Program-made: the position numbers and the translations under genes
NCBI GenBank assembly: GCA_027486835.1
Contig: JAIXOJ010000133.1
Coordinates: 24,663-88,662, forward strand
Direction: 5' to 3'
Length of the DNA: 64,000 nucleotides
Origin: Chitinophagaceae bacterium
GTDB lineage: Bacteria > Bacteroidota > Bacteroidia > Chitinophagales > Chitinophagaceae
Part shown: piece by piece, positions 1-10,383 of the stretch
Layout of the letters: each line of letters opens with the position of its first letter
How positions within the stretch are numbered: the first letter of the stretch is position 1
The notes under the pieces: generated by a model
Seen by the model: the letters and a program-made list of their open reading frames with translations, nothing else
Database searches by the model: none
Told to the model about the DNA's origin: nothing

Positions 1-208
1 CTACGTGAGCTGTGTTAATTGTTATACCCCTTTCTCTTTCTTCAGGTGCACCATCAATTTCATCGTATTTTTTAGCTATGTTACCCATTCCTTTCTTAGA
101 AAGAATCATAGTAATAGCTGCTGTCAAAGTTGTCTTACCATGATCCACGTGACCAATAGTACCAATATTTACGTGAGGTTTATCTCTTTGGAAGCTTTCC
201 TTAGCCAT
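1..208 (-). CDS. tuf: Elongation factor Tu, N-terminal part (cut by window edge)
   Basis: EF-Tu brings aminoacyl-tRNA to the ribosome as a GTP complex. Read from position 208 leftwards, the protein starts [20 protein letters not shown] and contains the P-loop GHVDHGKTT and the switch I start [13 protein letters not shown], which are standard EF-Tu sequences. Only about 69 residues lie in the window; the rest is beyond its left edge. It is the last visible member of a tRNA-tuf operon, the same arrangement as E. coli thrU-tyrU-glyT-thrT-tufB. Confidence 0.97.
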   Translation of the reverse strand, partial: MAKESFQRDKPHVNIGTIGHVDHGKTTLTAAITMILSKKGMGNIAKKYDEIDGAPEERERGITINTAHV

Positions 209-281
209 TTTAAGTTATTTTAAAAGTTTATTTAATCTATTTTGATGTAAAAATTAACAACTCAATGTTAGATTCATTATG

Positions 282-353
282 AGCCGTTAGTGAGAATCGA
301 ACTCACGACCTCTTCCCTACCAAGGAAGTGCTCTACCCCTGAGCTACAACGGC
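282..353 (-). tRNA. tRNA-Thr (anticodon GGT)
   Basis: A full cloverleaf reads on the minus strand: acceptor GCCGTTG pairs with TAACGGC, the D arm has GCTC/GAGC, the anticodon stem CTTCC/GGAAG closes the loop TTGGTAG (anticodon GGT), and the T loop is TTCGATT. CCA is not encoded. It is the fourth tRNA of the cluster and the one nearest tuf. Confidence 0.95.
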
Positions 354-380
354 ACAAAGTAACCTAAAAAAGAAAAAAAG

Positions 381-453
381 AGCGAGAGACCAGCTTCGAA
401 CTGGCTACCTGAAGCTTGGAAGGCTACCGCTCTACCAAATGAGCTACTCTCGC
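381..453 (-). tRNA. tRNA-Gly (anticodon TCC)
   Basis: The acceptor GCGAGAG pairs with CTCTCGC, the T arm is GCCAG TTCGAAG CTGGT, and the anticodon loop CTTCCAA gives TCC. The anticodon stem GTAGC/GCTTC has a T-T mismatch at pair 28:42. All other stems are intact, so the gene is probably functional. CCA is not encoded. Confidence 0.94.
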
Positions 454-469
454 TAATGTTTCAAAAAAG

Positions 470-552
<83 letters not shown>

Positions 553-556
553 AAAG

Positions 557-629
557 AGCCGAAAACTGGAGTCGAACCAGCGACCTACTGATTACAAATC
601 AGTTGCTCTACCAACTGAGCTATTTCGGC
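557..629 (-). tRNA. tRNA-Thr (anticodon TGT)
   Basis: The acceptor GCCGAAA pairs with TTTCGGC, the anticodon stem ACTGA/TCAGT closes the loop TTTGTAA (anticodon TGT), and the T loop is TTCGACT. It is the first tRNA of the operon; only 4 nt separate it from tRNA-Tyr. CCA is not encoded. Confidence 0.95.
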
Positions 630-662
630 ATAACATTTGACCAATTCATCAAATTCGGATTG

Positions 663-693
663 CAAATGTAGGGTTTTAGTTTTCACAAACAAA
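663..693 (-). promoter_or_regulatory. Promoter of the tRNA-tuf operon
   Basis: On the minus strand a TTTG (690-693) lies 19 nt before TACATTTG (663-670). This is an exact fit to the Bacteroidota sigma-ABfr pattern TTTG/TAnnTTTG. The expected start site falls about 25-30 nt before the first tRNA. No other gene lies between it and tRNA-Thr(TGT). Confidence 0.75.
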
Positions 694-1060
694 TAATTTT
701 GAAAAAATTTTTTTTACTACCCAATTATTCCAAATGAATGCTTCACCGCATTTGATTGAGAATTTATTCATTTCCCCTTTGAAACCAAGAAAAAAGCTAA
801 TCTTTAAACAAATTTTTCTTGCTATATAATTTTCATAACAACTTGTTTAATAGTTGTAAATAACTTATAGTCACTTCATTGGAATTTCATTTTAATTCAT
901 TAATAGCAGGAATTACAATATCTAAACCATTTCAATTGATTAGAGAATTTGTTTTACTTCATTATTTTTTCATCCATTCTGCATGACATTCGTTATTCTC
1001 TATGACCATTTTAAAACTTAGAAAAACCCTTCACCCTATCCAATGTTTATTTATGATTTC
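694..1060. other. Intergenic stretch, nothing recognised
   Basis: About 370 nt of AT-rich DNA between the divergent-side promoter of the tRNA-tuf operon and the end of hutI. I see no reading frame, strong hairpin or repeat here. Confidence 0.5.
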
Positions 1061-2284
1061 TTACACCCTCCTCCCCTTTTTCCAAACACCAAAAGCCTTC
1101 ATTTTGCCTTGGTAATACAATATCTCTCTGTAATCTGCACAAGGAAATGCTTGCAAATCAGCTAATTGTTGGGGGGCAATCATGCCTCTATCTGATAGAT
1201 TTAATGCTTTGGCAGCACGGAAGGTGAGGGCAGCTAATGTTTCGGTAGTAGAAAGTTTTTCAGCGGCACTAATGATAGCTGCTTGTGCAAGCAAATCGCC
1301 CATCGGCGCAGAACCTGGATTCCAATCGCTTGCAATGGCTACACAAGCTCCTGCATCTAATAGTTTTCGGGCTGGTGCATATTGCATTCCCAATCCCAAG
1401 GATGCTCCAGGTAATACCACCGCTACAGTATCAGAATTGGCTAATAATTGAATTTCTTTTTCTGTACTTGCTTCTAAATGATCGGCTGAAACTGCACCAA
1501 GTTCAACTGCCACAGCAGAACCACTTGTAGTAAATTGATCGGCATGAATGGTAATATCAAAGCCCATTGCTTTTGCTGCTTGTAAGTAAGGAATTGCATC
1601 TTCAGAACAATAAGCACTTTCTTCAATGAATATGTCTATTCGCTTTGCCAGATTTTGTTGTTGCAATTGGGGCAATAATTCCTTTACAATCATTTCCAAA
1701 TAGCTTTTGGCATTGCCCTGAAAATCTTTGGGCAAAATGTGTGCTGCCAAACAAGTGGGGATTAAATCGGCAGCAACTGATTGATTGGCTATTTGGATGG
1801 CAGTCAATTGTTTCAATTCTTGTTCTACTGACAATCCGTAGCCTGATTTTACTTCGATAGTGGTTACTCCCTCGCTTAAATGTCTATTTGCTCTTTCTTG
1901 AATGGCATTTACAAGTGCGTCAGTATCTGCTAATCGGGTTTGAGTAACCGAATCCCATATTCCACCACCAGCTTTTGCTATCTCCAAATAACTTTTGCCT
2001 GCAATGCGCAGGGCATAGTCTTTTGCTCGGTTACCACCATAACAAATATGTGTATGGCAATCAACAAAGCCAGGCAAAAGCACAGCTTGTTTTTCTATTC
2101 TTTCTAGTTCAACTTGGGGATATTGGTGTATCAGTTGGTGGTAATCGCCAACGGCTACTATCAAACCGTCAGCAACAATAACACCCCCATTCTGAATAAT
2201 GGTGAGTTGTTCATCTTTAATAGCCCCCTTCATTGGCAAGCCAGAAAGGGGAAGTATTTGGGTGAAGGGACCGATTAATTGCAT
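1061..2284 (-). CDS. hutI: Imidazolonepropionase
   Basis: HutI opens the imidazolone ring to N-formimino-L-glutamate, the third step of histidine degradation, in the cytosol. It belongs to the amidohydrolase family. GFVDCHTHICYGG near residues 72-84 carries the HxH metal motif, HADQF near 240 a further metal His, and SDWNPGS near 320 the late Asp motif. The frame is open back to 2344, but that start would overlap hutU by 59 nt. The ATG at 2284 (MQLIGPFTQIL) starts just after the hutU stop and gives 407 residues, the usual HutI length. It is the last gene of the hutH-hutU-hutI operon. Confidence 0.95.
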   Translation of the reverse strand: MQLIGPFTQILPLSGLPMKGAIKDEQLTIIQNGGVIVADGLIVAVGDYHQLIHQYPQVELERIEKQAVLLPGFVDCHTHICYGGNRAKDYALRIAGKSYLEIAKAGGGIWDSVTQTRLADTDALVNAIQERANRHLSEGVTTIEVKSGYGLSVEQELKQLTAIQIANQSVAADLIPTCLAAHILPKDFQGNAKSYLEMIVKELLPQLQQQNLAKRIDIFIEESAYCSEDAIPYLQAAKAMGFDITIHADQFTTSGSAVAVELGAVSADHLEASTEKEIQLLANSDTVAVVLPGASLGLGMQYAPARKLLDAGACVAIASDWNPGSAPMGDLLAQAAIISAAEKLSTTETLAALTFRAAKALNLSDRGMIAPQQLADLQAFPCADYREILYYQGKMKAFGVWKKGRRV

Positions 2285-2285
2285 A

Positions 2286-3965
2286 CTACCAAACATTGAT
2301 ATTAAATTTCTCTCCCCATTCTTTTGCTTTGTCATATCCAGCATCGGTATGGCGGAAGATGCCCATGGCAGGGTCGTTGAATAATACTCTTTTTAAACAA
2401 GCATCTGCTCGGTCGGTACCATCTGCCACAACCACCATTCCAGCGTGTTGTGAATAACCAATGCCTACTCCGCCACCATGATGGAAGGATACCCATGTAG
2501 CACCACCAGCAGTGTTGGACATCAAATTGAGCAATGGCCAGTCAGAAACCGCATCGGTGCCGTCTTTCATGGCTTCTGTTTCTCTATTGGGAGAAGCTAC
2601 AGAACCGCAGTCTAGGTGGTCACGACCAATTACTATCGGGGCTTTTACTTTTCCGGTACGCACCAAATCATTAAATATCAACCCTGCTTTTTCTCTTTCG
2701 CCCATCCCTAACCAACAAATACGGGCTGGCAACCCTTGAAAATGTATTTTCTCTCTAGCTTTTTTCAGCCACACATGCAAGGCTTTGTTTTCAGGAAATG
2801 CATCAATCAATGCTTGGTCTGTGGTGTAAATATCTTCTGGGTCGCCAGAAAGTGCCACCCAACGGAAAGGGCCTTTTCCTTCACAGAATAATGGACGGAT
2901 ATAGGCTGGGATAAATCCTGGAAAACCAAAAGCATCTTTTTCACCACCCTGACGAGCAAACTCACGAAGGTTGTTGCCATAATCAAAAGTGATAGCACCT
3001 TTTTTCTGCAATTCCAACATCAAATGAATGTGCCTAGCCATACTTTTCAAGGAAAGTTCTTGATAACCTTTCGGATCTTTCTTACGCAAATCCAATGCTT
3101 CTTCTAACGTTAATCCATTAGGTACATAGCCATTAATAGGATCGTGAGCAGAGGTTTGGTCAGTAAGCATATCAGGAATAAAGCCATCGGCTAATAACCT
3201 TTCTAATAAGTCACCTGCATCGCCTACCCAACCAATTGAAAGGGCTTCGCCAGCTTGCATAGCCGCTTTTGTCCATTCGATGGCTTCTTGGTAATCGTAA
3301 GTCATTTTATCAATATAGCCTGTAGCCAATCTTTTTTCAATTCTGCTAGCATTTACATCAGCACCTAAGAAAACAGCACCCGCCATAGTAGCTGCTAATG
3401 GCTGAGCTCCACCCATGCCCCCTAATCCACAACTTACAATCAACCTGCCCTTTAAATCGGCATTGAAATGCTGTCTGCCACATTCCATAAAGGTTTCGTA
3501 AGTGCCTTGCAAAATGCCTTGCGTGCCAATGTAAATCCAACTGCCAGCAGTCATTTGCCCATACATCATGAGTCCACGCTCACGCAATTCATTGAAATGT
3601 TTCCAATCTGCCCAAGCAGGAACTAGGTTGCTATTGGCAATCAATACCCTTGGTGCTTCCGGATGGCTGCGCACAATTCCTACAGGCTTACCTGATTGTA
3701 CTAACAGAGAATGATGGTCATCAAGCTCCAATAATATTTCAATGATTTTTTGCAATGACTCTTGGTTTCTCGCTGCCTGACCAATGCCGCCATACACCAC
3801 CAATTCTGCTGGATTTTCGGCAACATCATCATTCAGATTGTTCAGAAGCATTCTTAAAGGTGCTTCGGTCTGCCAACTTTTGGCGTTTAAAGTATTTCCC
3901 GTTGGGGCTTTGTAATGCGGATGAGCCGCATATTGCTCAATAAATGCTGAATTGGGCATTTTCAT
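2286..3965 (-). CDS. hutU: Urocanate hydratase
   Basis: HutU converts urocanate to imidazolone propionate using tightly bound NAD+ as an electrophile. The 559-residue length is typical. The Gly-rich NAD motif GLGGMGGAQ is at about residues 180-188, and the conserved [12 protein letters not shown] block carries the active-site Cys near 405-410. [15 protein letters not shown] near 490 is a family signature. The start at 3965 overlaps the 3' end of hutH by 29 nt (an ATG two codons later, at 3959, is equally possible). This overlap points to translational coupling. Confidence 0.96.
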   Translation of the reverse strand: MKMPNSAFIEQYAAHPHYKAPTGNTLNAKSWQTEAPLRMLLNNLNDDVAENPAELVVYGGIGQAARNQESLQKIIEILLELDDHHSLLVQSGKPVGIVRSHPEAPRVLIANSNLVPAWADWKHFNELRERGLMMYGQMTAGSWIYIGTQGILQGTYETFMECGRQHFNADLKGRLIVSCGLGGMGGAQPLAATMAGAVFLGADVNASRIEKRLATGYIDKMTYDYQEAIEWTKAAMQAGEALSIGWVGDAGDLLERLLADGFIPDMLTDQTSAHDPINGYVPNGLTLEEALDLRKKDPKGYQELSLKSMARHIHLMLELQKKGAITFDYGNNLREFARQGGEKDAFGFPGFIPAYIRPLFCEGKGPFRWVALSGDPEDIYTTDQALIDAFPENKALHVWLKKAREKIHFQGLPARICWLGMGEREKAGLIFNDLVRTGKVKAPIVIGRDHLDCGSVASPNRETEAMKDGTDAVSDWPLLNLMSNTAGGATWVSFHHGGGVGIGYSQHAGMVVVADGTDRADACLKRVLFNDPAMGIFRHTDAGYDKAKEWGEKFNINVW

Positions 3966-5499
3966 TAAATTTTATATGGTTAGTAAAAGCAGCTTCATTG
4001 GCGGTAGCCAAAAAAGAGCCATTGATTAATAACTGATGGAGATTTTCTATGTCGGTAGCAAAGATTCTGTCTGAAGTAGCAAAAGAAACTTGGCTACGCA
4101 CAAATTGATGACAAGCTTCTATAATGGGGGTGGATTGTAATGGCCGCCTAAAATCCAATGCTTGTGCGGCATACAACAGTTCAATAGCTTGGATATAAGC
4201 TAAGTTGTCCAACACTTGATGCAACTTTCTACCACTAATACTACCCATGGACACATGGTCTTCCTGACCCATTGAAGTAGGAATGCTATCAGCACTTGCA
4301 GGAAAACATAGGGTTTTGTTCTCCGTAACCAAGGCGGCTGCGGTGTATTGAGGAATCATAAAGCCGGAATTAAGTCCCGCTTCTTTTATCAAGAGTTTGG
4401 GCAGTCCGAAACGCCCTTCCAACATCAAATAACATCTGCGGTCGGCAATATTGCCCAATTCAGCCGCAGCAACTGTGGCATAATCCAATGGAATTGCCAA
4501 CGGTTGCCCATGAAAATTACCCCCACTGATGGTATCATCTGCACTGAAAATGATGGGATTGTCTGTTACCGAATTGAGTTCTGTTTCAGTGAGTTCCTTT
4601 AAATGCAACCAAGCGTGACGAGAAGCGCCATGCACTTGTGGCATACAACGCAAAGAATATGGGTCTTGCACCCGCTCACAATTCACATGTGCTTGGAGTA
4701 TTTCCGAATCTTTCAATAGGATTGACAATCTTTCTGCTACTCTTATGCAGCCTGCAAAGGGACGCAATTGGTGCAATCTTGGGTCAAAAGGTCGAGCAGA
4801 ACCCATTAAACCTTCTAGTGACATCGCCCCAATAATATCAGCCGTCTCTAAAGCTTGGTGCATTTTAGCCACGGCTGCTACAGCAAATGATAAGATAAAT
4901 TGGGTGCCATTAATCAATGCCAATCCTTCTTTTGGGCCCAATGCTATCGGTGCTAATTGGTTAGCTTGAAATACCTCAATCGTTTCTTTTTGCTCACCAT
5001 CTACCCATACTTTACCCAATCCAATCAGTGGCAAAAACAAGTGCGACAATGGTGCTAAATCGCCCGAAGCACCTACAGAACCTTTTTCGGGTACTACAGG
5101 AATAATATCTTGCTCAATATGCCAAATAATTCTTTCAAGCGTAGCTAATGAAACACCTGAAAAGCCTTGTGCAAGGGCATGAACTTTTGTAATGAGCATC
5201 AATTTCGCCACCATCGTTGGGATGGGATTTCCAACCCCTACACTATGGCTTTGCAATAAATTATGTTGTAATTGCCTTGTATCAGCAGCAGAAATTTGGG
5301 TGTCACACAGCGAACCAAAGCCTGTATTGATGCCATAAACCGTTTGGCTACTCGCCACAATTTCCTCCACATAAGCCTTAGACTGCTGCACTTGTTCTAT
5401 TGCCTTTGGAGAAAGTATTGCCTTTGCAACACCATTGGCAATGTCCATACAAATGCCCACAGTAAGTTTGTCTATGCCATAATGAAAAGGCTTCTGCAT
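3937..5499 (-). CDS. hutH: Histidine ammonia-lyase
   Basis: HutH removes ammonia from L-histidine to give urocanate, the first step of the hut pathway. The Ala-Ser-Gly triad that cyclises into the MIO cofactor is seen at residues 144-146 in [14 protein letters not shown]; the catalytic Tyr motif VYGINTGFG is at 54-62. Length (520) is normal. First gene of the minus-strand operon hutH-hutU-hutI. No regulator gene (HutC, HutP or LysR type) lies next to it. Confidence 0.96.
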   Translation of the reverse strand: MQKPFHYGIDKLTVGICMDIANGVAKAILSPKAIEQVQQSKAYVEEIVASSQTVYGINTGFGSLCDTQISAADTRQLQHNLLQSHSVGVGNPIPTMVAKLMLITKVHALAQGFSGVSLATLERIIWHIEQDIIPVVPEKGSVGASGDLAPLSHLFLPLIGLGKVWVDGEQKETIEVFQANQLAPIALGPKEGLALINGTQFILSFAVAAVAKMHQALETADIIGAMSLEGLMGSARPFDPRLHQLRPFAGCIRVAERLSILLKDSEILQAHVNCERVQDPYSLRCMPQVHGASRHAWLHLKELTETELNSVTDNPIIFSADDTISGGNFHGQPLAIPLDYATVAAAELGNIADRRCYLMLEGRFGLPKLLIKEAGLNSGFMIPQYTAAALVTENKTLCFPASADSIPTSMGQEDHVSMGSISGRKLHQVLDNLAYIQAIELLYAAQALDFRRPLQSTPIIEACHQFVRSQVSFATSDRIFATDIENLHQLLINGSFLATANEAAFTNHIKFNENAQFSIY

Positions 5500-5533
5500 G
5501 AAATTAAAAAACTTTGTTTAATTGTGATGTTTA

Positions 5534-5561
5534 CAAATATGCCATTTTAAAGTTGGGCAAA
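5534..5561 (-). promoter_or_regulatory. Possible hut operon promoter
   Basis: On the minus strand TTTG (5558-5561) is followed after 16 nt by CATATTTG (5534-5541), one mismatch from TAnnTTTG. It lies about 35 nt upstream of the hutH start. The spacing is shorter than in the tRNA-tuf promoter, so this is a weak call. Confidence 0.35.
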
Positions 5562-5703
5562 ATGAGATAATTGCTGGAAATGCTCAAGGAAAATGAGAAA
5601 GAATGAGAAGTTCCGGTTAGACCATTGATATACCTCTTAGCTATTGAACTTCAAGCAACAATTAGTGTAAAAAGAAAGATTTAAATAAGCATTTCAAAGT
5701 TCT

Positions 5704-7428
5704 TTACTCTATCTGCTTTACCAACCCGCTTTTAGTAATCTCATTCTCACTAAATACATCTATAGTAAACCAATACCCATAGCCTTTATTCAAAGAACGT
5801 ATGGTAACTTCCGATTTATCATACACCATATAGTTATGGTAAAGCTTATCCTTTGTGTTGCCATAACGGATATTGTATCCTGTAGCACCTTCAATTGCTT
5901 TCCAACTAAGTTTTACTACCCTGCCATCATTTTCATCTCTTTTTAACTCAAATTCATTCAAAGCCCCAGGCTTTTTTACTACTCCCTTTCCAAAAATTCT
6001 TAGTCCAGAAATGGCAAACTTTCCATCAGGTGTATTCACGTTTAGCACCTTAATATATCGTGCCTTTATGGGCTTTCCAAGTTCAAAATATGGATGTGGC
6101 AAATCTTCATTGCTATTAGATTTATCAATTACTGTTTTCCAATTAATATTATCCTCGCTTGATTGTATAATATATTGATAACCTCTTTGCACTTGTGGCC
6201 TTCCTAAGGTTTTGGTTTCTACATCAGCAAAGTTTATTTGGATGGCATTGATGGTGGGTTTGCTTTCTAAATCAATGGTAATAAACTCCCCTTTATCACC
6301 TGTTTTTGCACTCCACCAATCTCTTATTTCTTCGTTAACAGCAAAAATTGGTTTTGTTTTTTCAGTATCTAAGGTGGAGGAAACAATCACAGGCTTATTG
6401 TATGACAAGAGCATCCAACCTTTAAAATAGCTTTCTACTTTCTGTTCTTTTTTTGTGGGAAACAAATAGGGATAATCGCCAAAACCAGTATAAGTGCGCA
6501 TTGTTCCATCAGCATCAAAAGTGGTAGGAAACAAGCCTAGTCTGCGTTCGAACATATGTTTCTTACTGATCGTCATCGTAACAATATGCCAGTAATTACC
6601 AAATTTATCTTGAAAGGTGCCGCTGTGCCCCGCACTTGCTATAAAGCCTTGTGGTTTGTAAGAAAACGGATTAAATGCTTGAAAAGTATAAGGCCCATAA
6701 GGCTTGTCTGCCACATACACTCCGTCGCAGTAACTCTTAAATTGAGTTCCAGGAGCGGCATATTGTAAGTAATATTTGCCTCCGTATTTGGTCATCCAAC
6801 AACCTTCAATCCAAGGATTGGTGTTTTTAGTGTTGTCATCACCCCCCATTTCAAAGCCATGATTGTCTCGATCAGGATAAATGATCGGCTGGGGTGTTCC
6901 TATAAAATGAAACCGATTGTTTTTATCTAGCTCTACCACTTTTGTGGGAGTTTTATTGGAGCAACCATAATAGAGATACAATTTTTGATCATCATCTAAA
7001 AACAAACAAGGATCAATTACACTACTATCTATTTCGCCATAATGCTCCCATTTTCCACCTATTGGGCTAGTAGATTTATATATCTTTTTACCTCCAGAAG
7101 CTAGGAAATACAATGCATTATCAATGGCAACTACAGTTGGTGCATAATCTTCCCAAGGCAGTGTTTGATTGGTAATAAATTTCCAATCTTTTAAATCATT
7201 AGACATCCAATAACCTCCTGATTTAGAAGCAAACAAGAAGTAGTTATCTTGAAATAACACCACCATTGGGTCGGCTGCTTCTCTGCGCGAAGGAGCATCT
7301 GGCCTAAAACGATAACTAATATTGATGGGGTTGCAAAAAGTAGTGGGTACTTTTTTTTCTTGGGCTACCGTATCAGCTACTACAGCTAACATCAATAAGT
7401 AGAAAAGCAATCTCTTTTTATTCCACAT
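5704..7428 (-). CDS. Secreted glycoside hydrolase family 43 protein with F5/8-type and FN3 domains
   Basis: Residues 1-23 form a signal peptide ending near VAQ. Residues about 30-310 look like a five-blade GH43 beta-propeller: the catalytic base Asp in REAADPMVV, the pKa-modulating Asp in DSSVIDPCLF, and the catalytic acid Glu in NPWIEGCWM. Residues about 370-475 resemble an F5/8 type C (CBM32-like) carbohydrate-binding module (YQYIIQSSEDNINWK, ARYIKV), and 485-574 an FN3 domain (VKLSWKAIEGATGYNIRYG). Such enzymes act on arabinan- or xylan-type side chains; the exact substrate cannot be read. It stands alone, with no SusCD pair nearby. Confidence 0.85.
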   Translation of the reverse strand: MWNKKRLLFYLLMLAVVADTVAQEKKVPTTFCNPINISYRFRPDAPSRREAADPMVVLFQDNYFLFASKSGGYWMSNDLKDWKFITNQTLPWEDYAPTVVAIDNALYFLASGGKKIYKSTSPIGGKWEHYGEIDSSVIDPCLFLDDDQKLYLYYGCSNKTPTKVVELDKNNRFHFIGTPQPIIYPDRDNHGFEMGGDDNTKNTNPWIEGCWMTKYGGKYYLQYAAPGTQFKSYCDGVYVADKPYGPYTFQAFNPFSYKPQGFIASAGHSGTFQDKFGNYWHIVTMTISKKHMFERRLGLFPTTFDADGTMRTYTGFGDYPYLFPTKKEQKVESYFKGWMLLSYNKPVIVSSTLDTEKTKPIFAVNEEIRDWWSAKTGDKGEFITIDLESKPTINAIQINFADVETKTLGRPQVQRGYQYIIQSSEDNINWKTVIDKSNSNEDLPHPYFELGKPIKARYIKVLNVNTPDGKFAISGLRIFGKGVVKKPGALNEFELKRDENDGRVVKLSWKAIEGATGYNIRYGNTKDKLYHNYMVYDKSEVTIRSLNKGYGYWFTIDVFSENEITKSGLVKQIE

Positions 7429-7637
7429 AGCTCTGGTTTAACGGCTTTTATTTTTCAATCTCTTGCAAAATGATTGAGTTGTAAATGTTATTTTGGTCAA
7501 TTCTTATTTTAAACATCCAAACACTGCACTTTTTCATTGGATTCTATTTTGATTTAGAAGCAAGTTTTGAATAGTACCATGGGTGCATAAAAATCTAACT
7601 TCTTTCACTTTTTTTAGAAGTACCAACCATTAATTAG

Positions 7638-8438
7638 CTACGGTGCAGTAATTTTTCCGGTAATTTTTGTTTGTACAGGTGTTCCTCCAAAACTCCCTCC
7701 TAAGGTTACATCACAAATGCTTACTTGTATTTTACCATTTTGATGTGTTACATAAACTTTTTCAGAAGTATTATTTGATGAATAGTAAATGCTTTGAGAT
7801 ATCGTAGATATAAATACAGAATAAACACTAAATACACCACTGAAAGAAATACTATTAGCAATATCATATACACCATCTTCAGGTTCTTTTGTGTTCCAAT
7901 ATTGATTAAAATAAACACCAAAACTTCCACTTGAACCAGATAAACTCATTCGATTCCAAGTTGGACTTAAGTTCCAATATGTATTTGTAAAATTAAGATC
8001 TGGTAGTGTAGAAAATTGAATTACATTGTTTGTTGGTGAACAAGGAGGGGTTACAGGTACATTTACAATATTCAAATAAACACTATCAATGTTTGTTGTA
8101 CACTTGTTGTTGCTCGCTACAACATAAATCCATCCTTGATCATTTTTAGTACAGCTCCTCAGGTCAAAGGTGGTACCATTAGATACAGAATTTACTTTAT
8201 TCTCTTGTGTCCACTTATACGCAATATTTGGTACATTACTAACACTAAGTGATATTGAATCGCCTACATAATATGAGGACTTTACTCCCCGAATTTTAAT
8301 TTTAGCAATTGAGTCGCAAACCGAACCATCGTCATTGTTAAGAATTTCTTCAACAGCATTAGCTGCTTTTTTTGAACACGACTTTACACTTAACGCAACA
8401 ACGAATAACAACGCAAACCGAAATAGATTTTTTACCAT
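7638..8438 (-). CDS. Putative lipoprotein with Ig-like domain
   Basis: The ATG at 8438 (MVKNLFRFALLFVVALSVKSC) gives a lipoprotein signal with the lipobox Cys near residue 21; the longer frame to 8474 would add 12 residues in front of it. Residues about 35-130 look like an Ig/PKD-type beta domain (YYVGDSISLSVSN, AYKWTQEN). The C-terminal half is Ser/Asn/Tyr-rich and ends KITGKITAP, as in several Bacteroidota surface lipoproteins of unknown function. I cannot name a family. It lies 210 nt upstream of the GH43 gene on the same strand, but no link is shown. Confidence 0.65.
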   Translation of the reverse strand: MVKNLFRFALLFVVALSVKSCSKKAANAVEEILNNDDGSVCDSIAKIKIRGVKSSYYVGDSISLSVSNVPNIAYKWTQENKVNSVSNGTTFDLRSCTKNDQGWIYVVASNNKCTTNIDSVYLNIVNVPVTPPCSPTNNVIQFSTLPDLNFTNTYWNLSPTWNRMSLSGSSGSFGVYFNQYWNTKEPEDGVYDIANSISFSGVFSVYSVFISTISQSIYYSSNNTSEKVYVTHQNGKIQVSICDVTLGGSFGGTPVQTKITGKITAP

Positions 8439-8619
8439 GGTGTATTTTTTATTTTTATAAAAATGAATTCTCAAACCCTAAAATGATTCAAAAAGATTAA
8501 TCCCAATTGGGTAACGCTTAATAATAGTAAGACAATATTAGCAATGAAGGAAAATCCCTCTACAAATTTTCCTGCAATTCAAGTAACCTATACACCATTT
8601 TTTAACCCCTCCATCAATG

Positions 8620-9783
8620 CTAGCAAGCTGCCAATGCCTGCTGAATGTCGGCAAGAATATCTTGTACATGTTCTAGCCCTACAGAAATACGAATGAGTCC
8701 TGGTGTAATGCCTACACCTAATCTTTCCGCTTCGGTTAGTTTGGAATGGGTGGTGCTGGCTGGGTGCGAAGCAATGCTTCGGGTATCTCCCAAATTGGGG
8801 GTCATCGAAAGTAACTGCAATGCATCAAGGAATTTTCTACCACTTTCTAGTCCGCCTTTTAGCTCAAAACATACAATTCCTCCGCCTTTGGCCATTTGTT
8901 TAATGGCAATGGCATATTCGGGGTGCGAAGGCAGGTGCGGATATTTTACCCATGCTATTTTTTCATGCGACTCGAGTGCCGTGGCTAAAGCAAGGGCGTT
9001 GGCGCAATGCCGTTCCATGCGTACATCCAATGTTTCTAGGCTTTTGGTCAATACCCAAGCATTAAAGGCACTCATAGTGGGTCCCGTATTGCGGCAGAAT
9101 AAATAAATTTCTCTTATTAATTCGGCTTTGCCTACAATCACCCCGCCTAATACACGGCCTTGTCCATCTATCCATTTGGTAGCACTGTGGCTTACAATGT
9201 CTGCCCCATAAGCAATCGGGTTTTGTAAAATAGGAGAGGCAAAACAATTGTCCACATTCATTATCAGTCCATGCTTTTTGCAAAAAGCACCTGCCCATTC
9301 TAGGTCTATGATTTCAAGTTGTGGGTTGGTGGGTGTTTCTAAGTACACCATTTTGGTGTTGGGTTGCACGGCGGCCTCCCATTCTTCGGGTTGATTGGCT
9401 TTTACCAAGGTGCAAGCAATGCCATACTTGGGCAAAAACTTGGTGGCCAGTGCATAGGTACTGCCAAATACCGAGCTGCTACAAATGAGGTGATCCCCCG
9501 CTTGCAACAGTGCAAAAATGGAATTGAACACCGCTGCCATTCCTGAGGCGGTTGCAAAACCAGCTTCTGCTCCTTCGAGTACACACATTTTATGCACAAA
9601 TTCATCTACCGTAGGGTTGCTATATCGGCTGTAAATATTATAGTCATTTTCTTCGGCAAAGGCGGCCCGCATGTCTTCCGCTGAGTCAAACGTGAAGCTG
9701 CTGGTAAGATATAAGGGGGTTGAATGTTCCATTTCATTCGATTGACCCGTTTGTAGCCGGATGGCTGCTGTTTGTTTATGCAT
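8620..9783 (-). CDS. metZ: Trans-sulfuration PLP enzyme, probably O-succinylhomoserine sulfhydrylase
   Basis: This is a Cys/Met metabolism PLP-dependent enzyme of 387 residues. The PLP lysine is K203 in SHSATKWIDGQGRVLGG; the WIDGQGRVLGG form is closer to MetZ than to MetB or MetC. YSRYSNPT near residue 51 and SSVFGSTY near 104 are further PLP-pocket motifs. MetZ makes homocysteine from O-succinyl-homoserine and sulfide. Cystathionine gamma-synthase cannot be excluded. No other met gene is nearby. A degenerate GGTGGTAAGT tract lies just upstream (9785-9850). Confidence 0.85.
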   Translation of the reverse strand: MHKQTAAIRLQTGQSNEMEHSTPLYLTSSFTFDSAEDMRAAFAEENDYNIYSRYSNPTVDEFVHKMCVLEGAEAGFATASGMAAVFNSIFALLQAGDHLICSSSVFGSTYALATKFLPKYGIACTLVKANQPEEWEAAVQPNTKMVYLETPTNPQLEIIDLEWAGAFCKKHGLIMNVDNCFASPILQNPIAYGADIVSHSATKWIDGQGRVLGGVIVGKAELIREIYLFCRNTGPTMSAFNAWVLTKSLETLDVRMERHCANALALATALESHEKIAWVKYPHLPSHPEYAIAIKQMAKGGGIVCFELKGGLESGRKFLDALQLLSMTPNLGDTRSIASHPASTTHSKLTEAERLGVGITPGLIRISVGLEHVQDILADIQQALAAC

Positions 9784-9960
9784 ATTTTAGGTATTAAGTT
9801 TTAGGAGATAGGTGGTAAGTTTTAGGTGATAAGTAGTAGGTAATTGGTGTCGAGCTTTCAAACGATACTTAATCAATTTTTACACAATAAAATCAACACA
9901 ATTGTCCGTTCGATTCCTTCTAGTTTCCTATTTCCTTTCACTTACTACTTGCTATGGTAA

Positions 9961-10383
9961 CTACGGATGTACAAATGTTTCTGTGGTAATAGTTGCGCCA
10001 GCCGCTACCAAAGTAGCTGAAACCGAACAGTATTTCTCTAGCGATAAATCCACTGCTTTTTGGGCTTTTTCAGCATCCACTTCACCATAAAAATGAAATT
10101 CAATTACAATGTTTTTCCAAAGGGAGGGTTCTTTGCCCGCTTCTCTATCGCCTTTGATGGTCATGGTATAATCTCGTACTTGTTGGCGTTGTTTTTTTAA
10201 TATCATGAGTACATCAATGGCACTGCAACCGCCCAAGGCTGTGAGCAACAACTGCATGGGTCTTGCTCCATAGTTTTGACCGCCCGATTCGGGGCTGCTG
10301 TCCATTTTTACTACATGTCCGTTTTCGTCGGTGGCTTCAAAACCAAAATCGTTTTGTACCCTTTTAAGTTCTATTACTGGCAT
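9961..10383 (-). CDS. OsmC/Ohr family peroxiredoxin-like protein
   Basis: The 140-residue protein carries the two cysteines of the OsmC fold: C53 in LLTALGGCSAIDV and C119 in LEKYCSVSATL. The family reduces organic hydroperoxides with these thiols in the cytosol. It ends about 180 nt upstream of metZ on the same strand; thiol metabolism is a plausible but unproven link. Confidence 0.88.
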   Translation of the reverse strand: MPVIELKRVQNDFGFEATDENGHVVKMDSSPESGGQNYGARPMQLLLTALGGCSAIDVLMILKKQRQQVRDYTMTIKGDREAGKEPSLWKNIVIEFHFYGEVDAEKAQKAVDLSLEKYCSVSATLVAAGATITTETFVHP

